Assembly: GCA_012295275.1 (NCBI GenBank)
Contig: CM022677.1
Coordinates: forward strand, 3,726,468-3,790,467
Reading direction: 5' to 3'
Origin: Chrysomallon squamiferum
Taxonomy: Eukaryota; Mollusca; Gastropoda; Neomphalida; Peltospiridae
DNA: 64,000 nt
The notes beneath the pieces were generated by a model. It saw only the letters and a list, made by a program, of their open reading frames with translations, did no database searches and was not told the origin of the DNA. Shown here in pieces: positions 1 through 12,813 of this stretch. The position numbers and the translations under genes were made by a program. The stretch's first letter is position 1; the number at the start of each line of letters is the position of its first letter.

Positions 1-1052
1 GCTCAGAGCGTTGTTTATAAAGCTGCAATTAATGCTATTGTTTCAATAACTTTGAAAGAAATTAGTTACCATTTTTTAATGGACGATTTTTCAGATGATT
101 TATTTAAAAATTTAAATTTAAATTTCTTCATATCTTATGAACAAATATTTCTGATCAATATGAAATAATTTTGTTTCAAATCAAACCAGTCCGTATAGAA
201 TATCTTGCCTCCTCTTTAAAATATATTTTCATAAATATTTCTGTAACTGCGTACTCTTTCATTTAACAGTTACAGCTATTAAAACAAAATTATGTATAAG
301 CATTAAATATAAATATTCTTCAGAATATTTTCGTATATAAATTTTGTACAGAAATAATAAACTCAAATAGTAATATATTATCAGAAAATCAGTAAAAAAA
401 AAAAAAAAAAAAAAATAAGTAAATAAATAAACGAATACATAAATAAAGAAAAAAATGAAGAAAATTAAATATTAAATAAATATATTTTAAACATTTCATA
501 TATGTTTTTGTTGTTTAGTCACGCTTAAGCAGAAGAAATAAAAACAACAACAAAACAAACGACATACACAGAAAACAAGAAAAATGAAACCACACCAAAC
601 AATAACACCTTTAACGAAACAATAATCTGTGATTTTATTGTTGTTGTTGCTAACACAGAGCAAACCATTTCACTTCTCCACTAGCTACACAAGATCATTT
701 ATTATACATCTTTCATTTAACAGTAATGCACGTACTGGTGCTAGAGCCCATCATAACTCATTCTGATTTGAAATACATGGTCTGTTTTCCATTAGTCACA
801 TCAAGTGTGTAGCAAAACAATAATCCTGAAAATGTTAGTTTTAGCTTTTCACTCATTAACAACAAATATGTAAATGATAATGAAAAAGTCTTGTTTAATT
901 ACTTTGTTTCAAAACTTAAATAAATTATAAAAGTTGTCATACGAGTTTTTCTGTTTATGACAACGTCTCAAAAATCTGTTACAGTCATTAACAGTAATTA
1001 TGTAGTGGTTAAAACAGGGTTCAGTTTTTATTTCATCATTTAAAATGAGATA

Positions 1053-1148
<96 letters not shown>

Positions 1149-1954
1149 GAATTTATTAAATATAATTTATGATACTAATAAATATAAATTTTCAATCTCT
1201 TCAAATAGTTTAAAATGTTATAACCGTATATGCAAAGAACAATTGTAAAATTACTGTTACATTTAAAGAAAATTTTAAATTCTGAACAATATTCATTTTA
1301 AATAACAAACAGTTATAAAAATATATAGATTACGGTCTGAATTTCAAAACTTTTATATATAATTTATTTATAGATTTTAGAAAATTTCATTAGATCTTAT
1401 TTGTTGTCCACTATTTAAAAATATTAAAGACTGAGTAATCAAATTTTCTATATACACAGATAATTTAATATAATAAACTCTTAACAAATGTATAAATGAT
1501 AAAACAGTTTTATATATATTTACATGTATGTATTATGTGTGCATATGTGCATGTCTATGAGTATGCATGTATGCATGTATGTATATGTGTATGTGTACTA
1601 AAATACTATGTAATATACAAAAATTAATGTGACAGATAATTAAAAGAAAACAACTACATTAAACATTAAATATATGAATAATTTGTTTCCTGAAAACTGA
1701 TAACATCAAAACAAACTATTCACCTAGATACAATATAACACAATGAGTTATTACTCCACAAACACCCTTAATTTCTTATTGAATTGATGCAATCCTATGA
1801 CAGGATGAAGTAACTTTCTAATACCAAAATCACTGTACTCTTGTTTTCAGTGACTCAAATCAATTTAGAGGTCAAATGTTGATTACAGGTGTACAACATG
1901 TAATTATCAAACTAAACTGTATTTAGGTGATTAGATGTCAAAACACTGTCACAT
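1..1954. other. AT-rich stretch, no gene seen
   Basis: No open frame with a recognisable protein and no convincing exon was seen here. The stretch holds an A-rich tract near 395-475, a (GA)n microsatellite at 1059-1144 and a TATG/TGCA-rich patch near 1520-1600. It lies beyond the 3' end of the minus-strand Deltex-like gene and is best read as intergenic DNA. Confidence 0.6.
1059..1144. repeat. (GA)n microsatellite
   Basis: About 43 uninterrupted GA dinucleotides. It is the first of many long GA/CT tracts in the window, which are a marked feature of this genome. Confidence 0.97.
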
Positions 1955-2405
1955 TAGTACATCTTCAAGTCAGTTGTCAACATCTAATTATCACTAACTA
2001 AATCTGTCACATTAGTACATCTTCAAGTCAGTTGTCAACATCTAATTATCACTAACTAAATCTGTCACATTAGTCAAATCTAATTATCATAATTATCACT
2101 AAATCTGTCACATTAGTACATCTTCAAGTCAGTTGTCAATTATCATTAACTAAAACTCATCAACATTACACTAACTAAATCTGTCACATTAGTACATCTT
2201 CAAGTACATCTTCAAGTCAGTTGTCAACATCTAATTATCACTAACTAAATCTGTCACATTAGTACATCTTCAAGTCAGTTGTCAACATCTAATTATCAGT
2301 AACTAAAACTCATTTCAAGAAGAATTATCACTAACTAAATCTGTCACATTAGTACATCTTCAAGTCAGTTGTCAACATCTAATTATCAGTAACTAAAACT
2401 CATTT
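1955..2405. repeat. Degenerate minisatellite, unit about 58 bp
   Basis: Around six or seven imperfect copies of a unit containing 'ctgtcacattagtacatc' followed by 'ttcaagtcagttgtcaacat' and 'ctaattatcactaactaaat'. Copies are truncated or fused (for example near 2075-2165), which points to old unequal exchange. No coding role is visible. Confidence 0.85.
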
Positions 2406-3482
2406 CTAGAAGAATTCTTCTTTTTATGATATCACTTCACATTTCTGTTTTGAGCAGTGCACTTTTAACACCTTTTACCTGACAGAAATGAAGCTTGTAT
2501 ACATCAACATTATTTATTTTGATATTATTGACAAAATGCTTGGCTCATTTTTATTTACTGTGTTTTACTGGAAAAAACAGCAGCAGAAAGTGCTGAGAAA
2601 TCTGTTGTAATTTACTGATTTTCTTATGATACGTTGTGTTGATAAGCTCACTTTTCACAGGAATTCTTCAATGTCAGGATGTTTTCATTCTTGAACTCTA
2701 GATGACTTAAGTATGATTACACTTAGCCTGTTTTGGAGTTTTCTAATTTTTGATTTATTTAGTTCATATATGCATTGTGTAGCTATAAAATGTAAATAAT
2801 ACATAATTTTCAATACATTAGATAATACAGTAACAGAAGCTGATAAATATATTAGCATTCATTACAATCTTTTCTACACAATAAATATATATAACATAGT
2901 TAAAGGTTCATGATAAAAAGCCAGATTCTGTAAATAATACAGAAAACCCCTCACCATAAATAGATTAATCAGAATATAAAAAAATCAGATAACTAACTAC
3001 ACAGACTCGGATTTTGTCTGAAAACTTAAAATAAGAAAAAAATAATTACTTTAATCTTTAAGAGTTGTAAAAACAATTTTGTTATAATTATTTCTCACTT
3101 AAGTGAAATTATTTACATGATAAATTATGCTAAGTATAAAGTATTTTATTAAACAAATTAAACTATTTTCTCTTGTTGTTATAAAATTAAAGTTTAACTA
3201 ATGAAAAATCTGACGCAAAAAGAGGTCAGATGATAAAGTTAAGAAACATCAGTGGTTGTAATGGAAGGAAAAAGAAATAGCTGAATAAAATATTAATTAA
3301 TTATACTTTCCCACAATATTATTATGAACATCCTAAAACTGTTGAAAAATAAAAATAACAAATAATAAAATATACCCATTACATTGCTTTGGAAACAATA
3401 ACATACTGTCACAAGCAAATAATCAAAACTGTGTTAAGTACAAACCACAAATCCAGTAAATATCAGTGTGTAGTCAACTGTG
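2406..3482. other. AT-rich flank, no gene seen
   Basis: Nothing recognisable was found. The stretch lies immediately 3' of the last exon of the minus-strand Deltex-like gene, so part of it may be that gene's 3' untranslated region. No strong signal settles where the transcript ends. Confidence 0.5.
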
Positions 3483-3600
3483 CTAAAAGGTTCCAGTGAG
3501 CTGCTTGTACTTTGGATCTTTAACACTTTCTTCAGTGATTCCAAGGGCTGACAGTTCTTCTTGCACACGATCAAGATAGCCAGGACCTGGATAACCAAAA
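3483..3600 (-). CDS. Deltex-family E3 ligase, last coding exon (end of DTC domain)
   Basis: On the minus strand a clean acceptor (TTTCTCTGACAG) opens an exon encoding FGYPGPGYLDRVQEEL followed by SALGITEES and a stop. FGYP-x-P-x-YL and the following helix are hallmarks of the Deltex C-terminal (DTC) domain, which in DTX3/DTX3L-type proteins positions substrate or ADP-ribose next to the RING domain. The exon joins in phase to the exon at 3909-4126: the split codon gives Asn in GGPD-N-FGYP. This is the true C terminus of the family. Sure of the family, less sure which paralogue. Confidence 0.85.
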
Positions 3601-3908
3601 CTGTCAGAGAAACAATTCATTAATATCATATAAATACACAGAACTGTATGATAAAACTTTGTGAGAGAAAACAAATCATTGTTAATATGAAAACTAAACT
3701 TTATTCATGTTGCTTTAGAAATTATTTATTCTAAAGAAGCAACACTTTTAAAACAAAGAAAATCATTTTTAAGATCTTCAGTTGAGATATTTTTTTCTGA
3801 AATGTTAAAAGTAAAGAACCACATTCAGACGGGATCGTAAACTTAGTAAGCTTCAGCTGATTTATTATTACAAACATTACTACTAAGATTGTTTGTACGA
3901 GAACCTAC

Positions 3909-4126
3909 TTGTCTGGGCCTCCTAACACGTTTGTTTTGTGATGAATGTCATTCCAAGTTATGACGCCATCACATCCAGTTGTTACTGATCTTCCAATAGT
4001 AAATGTCAGTCTTCGTTCCCAAGCAACACGTAACATGGCAAGTACTTTGCGACCATTTGGTGTGTCTGGTAAATATGCAGGATATGTAATATCATCATAC
4101 CTCTGTCCTGCATTAGGATGTTCTTT
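3909..4126 (-). CDS. Deltex-family E3 ligase, central DTC exon
   Basis: Flanked on the minus strand by an acceptor (TTTTTCAG) and a donor (AA|GTAGGT). The protein contains EHPNAGQRYDD, AYLPDTPNGRKVL, WERRLTFTIG, SVTTG and WNDIHHKT. These are the core DTC motifs in the right order and spacing for the DTX3/DTX3L group. It reads in phase into the final exon. No lesion is seen within it. Confidence 0.88.
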
Positions 4127-4850
4127 CTGAAAAACAGTTTATATAAAACAGTTGTAGAAACAAACTGTAGAAAAACATGAAGATCTGCAATAAATTTTAT
4201 ATTGTTATTAGTATTTAAATATATAAAATAAAGCATTACAACAGTGCTGATTAAATATAAATTTAGAACAGAGAGAGATTTAAAATCAGGCAACTCTGCC
4301 AGAGAGGCTTCCAAACATAGCAAATAAAACAATAATTATAATTTTTTTTTTTATTAAAAACCATATGTGCTAATATAAATAATATCTTATATTGCAGTAT
4401 ATGTATGTATATATATATAAAGGCCAACAGAATGAAAATTTGATATTGATAAAAAAAAAAAATAAATAAAAAAAGAGTTAAAACAAAGAAATTTCAGTCT
4501 GTGTATTTAAGAAAGTTGGGTTACTTATAAAACTCAGTAATAATGGTTAGTTTTTCAGAAGAATGATGTTGTAAAATCCACTATTTATATTATCATACAC
4601 CAAATGGAACATTTAATTAAATTGTATAATGTCAGTAATGTGCCTACATTCTTATTTTTTTTTATATGCTTTAGAAATGTATTAATCTGTATCAGTTAAA
4701 TCACTGATTCCATTTAATTGTTTATTCTACACTTGAAGAAAACATAATTGCATATCACATCCAGTATTTGAAAACAAGAGAACGCCTCTGTATCTGTATT
4801 TAGAAAGACATCTCACTGAAATAGCTGTAGAAACATTGCAGAGTACTTAC

Positions 4851-5075
4851 AGTTTGCCTTCACGAGTAAGTGATATGATAAAATCCACATTCTTCATATC
4901 CAGGAAGTCCCCATTTATCATAAGCAACACGCATTGTTCCTCCTGTAGGCATGTTACCAGTGAGAACACCACACAACATTGCACAGACAGGACAAACAGG
5001 TTTGTAGTTCATTTGTGTAGCAATACAACCTTTACAAAAACTGTGGCCACATTTCTCCAGTTTCAGAGGATTTAC
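4851..5075 (-). pseudogene. Deltex-family RING/DTC exon with an in-frame stop
   Basis: The minus strand encodes LKLEKCGHSFCKGC and KPVCPVC, the second half of a C3HC4 RING finger, then GNMPTGG and LPGYEECGF, the start of the DTC domain. Two things are odd. The first RING Cys pair is absent from the open frame. A TGA (4860-4862) interrupts the frame before the donor (GTAAGT), where family members continue about three residues longer into the EHPN motif. This suggests a nonsense/indel lesion or a sequence error. The exon start is uncertain; an ATTTAG acceptor is possible. Any N-terminal exons would lie at higher coordinates and were not found. Confidence 0.7.
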
Positions 5076-6790
5076 TAAATGTTTTGAGTAGTGTTTTTCT
5101 TTTCTTACTTACTGTCACATTCACTGAATTTTTTTACAACTCTGATTTTATTTTTATTATCATCATCATTATTTTCATTTTTATCATTATTATTATTGTT
5201 ATGTTTTACTTTATTACTATTTTTATTATTTAATATTATTAGATATGCTAAATTTTAATAAGATGTGACTTTTTATTTTACCTTAGTTTTGTTTGTTTGT
5301 AATTACATTCTTGATAATACAGAATTTTGCCATAAAATTCTCAGTCTGATGAGAAATGGTAGTTTGAAAGGTTGTTATGTTTTATTTTCTTTGTTTAAAA
5401 TTCATTTGTTTGCTTTCTAATTTGATTGAAAATTTTGTCTATTATATGTTCAAGATGGCATTTTTAAAATATATTAATTTTACTTTATTCGTTGATACTA
5501 GGCTGTGTGAATAATTTACTTTATAAAGCTGTTTTAATGTTTTTAAGATGTATCTTTGACAATACATGAGTAAAATATGGATGGCATCCATATTGTTTGA
5601 AAACTTTTGACCAGCATTATATCAGCTAATTATGTCTAGTGAATATTCAATACTATATGCATTTCTTGGTTCCTTACTTTTTTTTTTTGTAAATTTTTTA
5701 TTTTCTTATCTGGAATGTGAAATAGTATTTTATTAAAATTTTTACTTATCTGGAATGTGATAAAAGTGCTTGTTCATATTCTGTGAACTCTGAATTTACC
5801 TCTGTGTGTCTGTGCATTAGATGTGCATGTGTTGGTGAGGCAGGGTGTGTCTGCATGTGTAAACAACTTACATACAGATGTCATTAACAGTCAGTACTTA
5901 AATATTTAATAATTTTATTTTATTATTATTATTATTATTTATTATTATTATTATTATAAACTTCTTGTTTTCTTGAAAGTTCTCTTTTTTAATGATAAAT
6001 GTTTGCAATATTTGGGTTACAGCAGTTTTGAAATCAACATTAAAAGTCTTCATATATAAATGTTAATTCTGTTACCGAATTATTCTGAGTAACAAATATC
6101 AATGTTTTAAACAGAACATGTTGATTTGGTGGGGGTTTTATTCTGTTTTCTTTTCTTTTTTTTTCCTATGTCAAAAAAAATGTTTTAAAATATAATAAAT
6201 ATGTGTAATACATAAGATTAATTAAGTTGTAATTTAAGAACTTAATTAATGTTTCATTTAATAAAATAATGTTAAAATAATGTTTTTGGTATAAAATAAG
6301 CCTAAAATAATTTATTGTAAATTTCTAGCAATATTTCGTTTATGTTATTTTTCTCTTTTAAATGAAAATATTTAAATTGATTTAACAATTTTTTTTCCCT
6401 TTTCATATTCTTTTCTTGTTCCATTTCAGTCATTTTTATTTTAAATTAACATATATTTTTGTCCATCTTTCAACTGTTTAAACATGGTTGTGAAATACGC
6501 ACATGAATGCTCAGTAATAATTTTCAGTATTTTTTATTTGTTCTTCTCATTTTTGCATCAAGGTATGATGTTAAGTTTTGTATGGGAAAAATTTTTTTTT
6601 TTTTTTTAATGTATTTTCATTTGTGTTTTTGTTAAAAATAAATGATTAGAGAAAATATTTGTGTTGTTGTTTTTTCTCTTGTTGTCTCAATATTTCATAG
6701 TGTATATTTTAGAATGTTTCCTGTTACAGCTAATATCTTCATTTATCAAAAACTATGTTGTTTTACCAGCCACTGGAAATATTAATGTGA
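5076..6790. other. AT-rich stretch, no exon recognised
   Basis: Mostly T-rich DNA with (TTA)n near 5920-5957 and several poly-T runs. It lies upstream of the Deltex-like RING exon on the minus strand, so it could be intron. A strong GTAAGTAAG donor-like string sits on the minus strand just before the RING exon, but no exon with RING Cys residues could be joined to it. Confidence 0.5.
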
Positions 6791-6794
6791 GATA

Positions 6795-7250
6795 CTTTTC
6801 TAGGAGTTCTATGAGCAATCGACTACCATAGCATACATGTTTGTCATCCTGCATCAGTATGCACCTTAGCCCTTTGAGACTTGCATCTGACTGGATCACA
6901 TCTTGTTTTCATCATAATATGCCAGTACCAGAGACTCTGTCGTGTCATCATTTACCACTTCAAAGTCTTTCTGATGTTCTGGCTGCCATAAGAAACAAAG
7001 TGTCTTTCTTCATTAATTTACAAAATGTTTCTGAGGCTCGAAGGATTCTAGTTCTTTGAGCTTTTACAGGTTTCCAACCCTGCCCAGGAGCTTGCGAGTA
7101 ATTTCTCATCTTCGCTGGACATTCCACAACTAACGAAAAGTTCAACACCTTGTTCACCTGCCCAGTAAATGAGGTATTTAACGTCTTTGTCTATACAGAA
7201 AATTGGACCTGCAAACAACAGCTCACATCCATGTTGATGTAAATCTGGTC
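6795..7250 (-). mobile_element. Ty3/Gypsy retrotransposon remnant (gag and RT/RNase H fragments)
   Basis: The minus strand carries two collapsed pieces. One (about 7060-7200) resembles a Gag capsid segment, with the motif YLIYWAGEQG and a Trp/Lys-rich end. The other (about 6800-6990) resembles the RT-to-RNase H junction, with WQPEHQKDF, LAYYDENK and IQSDASLKGL. Stop codons and at least one single-base frameshift break it, and the protease and most of the reverse transcriptase are missing between the pieces. It is inactive. No LTR was recognised. The 41-bp array abuts its gag side. Confidence 0.7.
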
Positions 7251-7264
7251 ATCCATATCCCAGT

Positions 7265-10200
7265 TCATGCCCGGCCCTTGTCTGACAATCAAATCATTTC
7301 CCAGTTCATGTTCAGTGCTTGTCTGACAATCAGATCACTTAATAGTTCATGTTCAGTGCTTGTCTTACAATCAAATCACTTCACAGTTCATGTTCAGTGC
7401 TTGTCTGACAATCAGATCACTTCAGTTCATGTTCAGTGCTTGTCTGACAATCAAATCACTTCCCAGTTCATGTTCAGTGCTTGTCTGACAATCAAATCAC
7501 TTCACAGTTCATGTTCAGTGCTTGTCTTACAATCAGATCACTTCCCAGTTCATGTTCAGTGCTTGTCTTACAATCAGATCACTTCACAGTTCATGTTCAG
7601 CCATTGTCTGACAATCAGATCACTTCACAGTTCATGTTCAGTGCTTGTCTGACAATCAGATCACTTCACAGTTCATGTTCAGCCATTGTCTGACAATCAG
7701 ATCACTTCACAGTTCATGTTCAGTGCTTGTCTGACAATCAAATCACTTCACAGTTCATGTTCAGTGCTTGTCTGACAATCAAATCACTTCACAGTTCATG
7801 TTCAGTGCTTGTCTGACAATCAGATCACTTCACAGTTCATGTTCAGTGCTTGTCTGACAATCAGATCACTTCACAGTTCATGTTCAGTGCTTGTCTGACA
7901 ATCAGATCACTTCACAGTTCATGTTCAGTGCTTGTCTTACAATCAGATCACTTCACAGTTCATGTTCAGTGCTTGTCTGACAATCAAATCACTTCCCAGT
8001 TCATGTTCAGTGCTTGTCTTACAATCAGATCACTTCACAGTTCATGTTCAGTGCTTGTCTTACAATCAGATCACTTCACAGTTCATGTTCAGTGCTTGTC
8101 TGACAATCAAATCACTTCACAGTTCATGTTCAGTGCTTGTCTGACAATCAAATCACTTCACAGTTCATGTTCAGTGCTTGTCTGACAATCAAATCACTTC
8201 CCAGTTCATGTTCAGTGCTTGTCTTACAATCAAATCACTTCCCAGTTCATGTTCAGTGCTTGTCTTACAATCAGATCACTTTACAGTTCATGTTCAGTGC
8301 TTGTCTGACAATCAAATCACTTCACAGTTCATGTTCAGTGCTTGTCTTACAATCAAATCACTTCCCAGTTCATGTTCAGTGCTTGTCTGACAATCAGATC
8401 ACTTCACAGTTCATGTTCAGTGCTTGTCTGACAATCAGATCACTTTACAGTTCATGTTCAGTGCTTGTCTGACAATCAAATCACTTCACAGTTCATGTTC
8501 AGTGCTTGTCTGACAATCAAATCACTTCACAGTTCATGTTCAGTGCTTGTCTGACAATCAAATCACTTCACAGTTCATGTTCAGTGCTTGTCTGACAATC
8601 AGATCACTTCACAGTTCATGTTCAGTGCTTGTCTGACAATCAAATCACTTCACAGTTCATGTTCAGTGCTTGTCTGACAATCAAATCACTTCCCAGTTCA
8701 TGTTCAGTGCTTGTCTTACAATCAAATCACTTCACAGTTCATGTTCAGTGCTTGTCTGACAATCAAATCACTTCCCAGTTCATGTTCAGTGCTTGTCTGA
8801 CAATCAGATCACTTCACAGTTCATGTTCAGTGCTTGTCTTACAATCAGATCACTTCACAGTTCATGTTCAGTGCTTGTCTTACAATCAAATCACTTCACA
8901 GTTCATGTTCAGTGCTTGTCTGACAATCAAATCACTTCACAGTTCATGTTCAGTGCTTGTCTGACAATCATCATCACATGTTCACAGTTCATGTTCAGTC
9001 ACTTCACAGTTCATGTTCAGTGCTTGTCTGACAATCAAATCACTTCACAGTTCATGTTCAGTGCTTGTCTGACAATCAAATCACTTCACAGTTCATGTTC
9101 AGTGCTTGTCTGACAATCAAATCACTTTACAGTTCATGCTCAGTGCTTGTCTGACAATCAGATCACTTCACAGTTCATGTTCAGTGCTTGTCTGACAATC
9201 AAATCACTTCACAGTTCATGTTCAGTTCTGATGTTCAGTTCATGTTCAGTGCTTGTCTGACAATCAAATCACTTCACAGTTCATGTTCAGTGCTTGTCTG
9301 ACAATCAGATCACTTCACAGTTCATGTTCAGTGCTTGTCTGACAATCAGATCACTTCACAGTTCATGTTCAGTGCTTGTCTGACAATCAAATCACTTCAC
9401 AGTTCATGTTCAGTGCTTGTCTGACAATCAAATCACTTCACAGTTCATGTTCAGTGCTTGTCTGACAATCAAATCACTTCACAGTTCATGTTCAGTGCTT
9501 GTCTTGTTCAGTGCTTGTCAATCAAATCACTTCACAGTTCATGTTCAGTGCTTGTCTGACAATCAAATCACTTCACAGTTCATGTTCAGTGCTTGTCTGA
9601 CAATCAAATCACTTCACAGTTCATGTTCAGTGCTTGTCTGACAATCAAATCACTTCACAGTTCATGTTCAGTGCTTGTCTGACAATCAAATCACTTCACA
9701 GTTCATGTTCAGTGCTTGTCTGACAATCAAATCACTTCACAGTTCATGTTCAGTGCTTGTCTGACAATCAAATCACTTCCAGTTCATGTTCAGTGCTTGT
9801 CTGACAATCAAATCACTTCACAGTTCATGTTCAGTGCTTGTCTGACAATCAAATCACTTCACAGTTCATGTTCAGTGCTTGTCTGACAATCAAATCACTT
9901 CACAGTTCATGTTCAGTGCTTGTCTTACAATCAAATCACTTCACAGTTCATGTTCAGTGCTTGTCTGACAATCAGATCACTTCACAGTTCATGTTCAGTG
10001 CTTGTCTTACAATCAAATCACTTCACAGTTCATGTTCAGTGCTTGTCTTACAATCAAATCACTTCACAGTTCATGTTCAGTGCTTGTCTTACAATCAAAT
10101 CACTTCACAGTTCATGTTCAGTGCTTGTCTTACAATCAAATCACTTCACAGTTCATGTTCAGTGCTTGTCTGACAATCAAATCACTTCACAGTTCATGTT

Positions 10201-12391
10201 CAGTGCTTGTCTGACAATCAAATCACTTCACAGTTCATGTTCAGTGCTTGTCTGACAATCAAATCACTTCACAGTTCATGTTCAGTGCTTGTCTTACAAT
10301 CAAATCACTTCACAGTTCATGTTCAGTGCTTGTCTGACAATCAAATCACTTCACAGTTCATGTTCAGTGCTTGTCTGACAATCAAATCACTTCACAGTTC
10401 ATGTTCAGTGCTTGTCTGACAATCAGATCACTTCACAGTTCATGTTCAGTGCTTGTCTGACAATCAAATCACTTCACAGTTCATGTTCAGTGCTTGTCTG
10501 ACAATCAAATCACTTCACAGTTCATGTTCAGTGCTTGTCTGACAATCAAATCACTTCACAGTTCATGTTCAGTGCTTGTCTTACAATCAAATCACTTCAC
10601 AGTTCATGTTCAGTGCTTGTCTTACAATCAAATCACTTCACAGTTCATGTTCAGTGCTTGTCTGACAATCAAATCACTTCACAGTTCATGTTCAGTGCTT
10701 GTCTGACAATCAGATCACTTCACAGTTCATGTTCAGTGCTTGTCTGACAATCAAATCACTTCACAGTTCATGTTCAGTGCTTGTCTGACAATCAAATCAC
10801 TTCCCAGTTCATGTTCAGTGCTTGTCTGACAATCAAATCACTTCACAGTTCATGTTCAGTGCTTGTCTGACAATCAAATCACTTCCCAGTTCATGTTCAG
10901 TGCTTGTCTGACAATCAGATCACTTCACAGTTCATGTTCAGTGCTTGTCTGACAATCAAATCACTTCACAGTTCATGTTCAGTGCTTGTCTGACAATCAA
11001 ATCACTTCACAGTTCATGTTCAGTGCTTGTCTGACAATCAAATCACTTTACAGTTCATGTTCAGTGCTTGTCTGACAATCAAATCACTTCACAGTTCATG
11101 TTCAGTGCTTGTCTGACAATCAAATCACTTCACAGTTCATGTTCAGTGCTTGTCTGACAATCAAATCACTTCACAGTTCATGTTCAGTGCTTGTCTTACA
11201 ATCAGATCACTTCACAGTTCATGTTCAGTGCTTGTCTGACAATCAGATCACTTCACAGTTCATGTTCAGTGCTTGTCTGACAATCAGATCACTTCACAGT
11301 TCATGTTCAGTGCTTGTCTTACAATCAGATCACTTCACAGTTCATGTTCAGTGCTTGTCTTTTCATGTTCAGTGACTTACAATCAGATCACTTCACAGTT
11401 CATGTTCAGTGCTTGTCTGACAATCAAATCACTTCACAGTTCATGTTCAGTGCTTGTCTGACAATCAGATCACTTCACAGTTCATGTTCAGTGCTTGTCT
11501 GACAATCAGATCACTTCCCAGTTCATGTTCAGTTCTTGTCTTACAATCAGATCACTTCCCAGTTCATGTTCAGTGCTTGTCTGACAATCAAATCACTTCC
11601 CAGTTCATGTTCAGTGCTTGTCTGACAATCAAATCACTTCACAGTTCATGTTCAGTGCTTGTCTGACAATCAGATCACTTCACAGTTCATGTTCAGTTCT
11701 TGTCTGACAATCAAATCACTTCACAGTTCATGTTCAGTGCTTGTCTGACAATCAAATCACTTTACAGTTCATGTTCAGTGCTTGTCTGACAATCAAATCA
11801 CTTCACAGTTCATGTTCAGTGCTTGTCTGACAATCAAATCACTTCACAGTTCATGTTCAGCCATTGTCTGACAATCAAATCACTTCACAGTTCATGTTCA
11901 GTGCTTGTCTGACAATCAGATCACTTCACAGTTCATGTTCAGTGCTTGTCTGACAATCAAATCACTTCACAGTTCATGTTCAGTGCTTGTCTGACAATCA
12001 AATCACTTCACAGTTCATGTTCAGTGCTTGTCTGACAATCAAATCACTTAACAGTTCATGTTCAGTGCTTGTCTGACAATCAAATCACTTCACAGTTCAT
12101 GTTCAGTGCTTGTCTGACAATCAAATCACTTCACAGTTCATGTTCAGTGCTTGTCTTACAATCAGATCACTTCACAGTTCATGTTCAGTGCTTGTCTGAC
12201 AATCAGATCACTTCACAGTTCATGTTCAGTGCTTGTCTTACAATCAAATCACTTCACAGTTCATGTTCAGTTCTTGTCTGACAATCAGATCACTTCACAG
12301 TTCATGTTCAGTGCTTGTCTTACAATCAAATCACTTCACAGTTCATGTTCAGTGCTTGTCTGACAATCAGATCACTTCACAGTTCATGTTC
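7265..12391. repeat. 41-bp minisatellite array, about 125 copies
   Basis: A head-to-tail array with unit 'cagttcatgttcagtgcttg' + 'tctgacaatcaaatcacttca' (41 bp). Recurrent variants are tctTac for tctGac, caGatc for caAatc, ttcCca for ttcAca, and gccattg for gtgcttg. A few junctions are irregular (near 8970-9000, 9228-9240, 9500-9525, 11358-11375). Because 41 is not a multiple of three, the frame rotates from unit to unit. Open stretches of 70-111 codons arise only where the TGA in the unit is mutated, so no protein should be inferred. Confidence 0.97.
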
Positions 12392-12531
12392 GGTTATGGT
12401 TGTATTCGAGCAGAGAACATGGACCTGCGTAAATACATGTTTTCATCTGACAAACTGATTTGTCCAAGAAAAGAAAGGGTAAGGCAGAATCTAAAGACAA
12501 ATATGAAAAACAAAAGCGAAAAAAACAGAGG
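12392..12531 (+). other. Exon-like flank after the 41-bp array, unidentified
   Basis: Directly after the array, an open frame reads GCIRAENMDLRKYMF and then a Lys/Arg-rich run, ending at a good donor (AACAGAG|GTAAGT). It could be a real exon or chance. No family is recognised, and no acceptor can be placed because the frame runs back into the repeat. Confidence 0.25.
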
Positions 12532-12544
12532 TAAGTACAGAAGT

Positions 12545-12771
12545 ATGTATGTACATGATATATAGATGGAGGGAGGGAGGGAGGGATGTATAGATGGAAA
12601 TACATTTATGTATGTATGTATGTATGTATACATGTTTGTGGTGTGAATGTATGTTTCTGTGTATGTATGTGTGAGAAGTGTGTGTGTGTGTGTGTGTGTG
12701 GAAGTCTGGGATATATGTATGCATGTTTTTGTGTGTATGGTATAAGCTATATGTATATATGTGTGTGTTTG

Positions 12772-12811
<40 letters not shown>
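12545..12811. repeat. Compound microsatellites (GGGA, ATGT, TG)
   Basis: Short GGGA, TATG and (TG)n tracts. The (TG)n run at about 12775-12811 matches, in inverse orientation, the (CA)n tract at 41312-41357. It marks the left edge of the inverted duplicate of the mucin-like gene's 3' end. Confidence 0.9.

Positions 12812-12813
<2 letters not shown>

Noticed and set aside
7265-12391. CRISPR-like array
   Set aside because: The units are contiguous with no unique spacers, and the DNA is clearly eukaryotic.
7203-12565. Many overlapping open frames of 70-111 codons
   Set aside because: They are products of the 41-bp repeat, whose stop codon is lost in variant units. The frame shifts every unit and no start, signal or domain is present.
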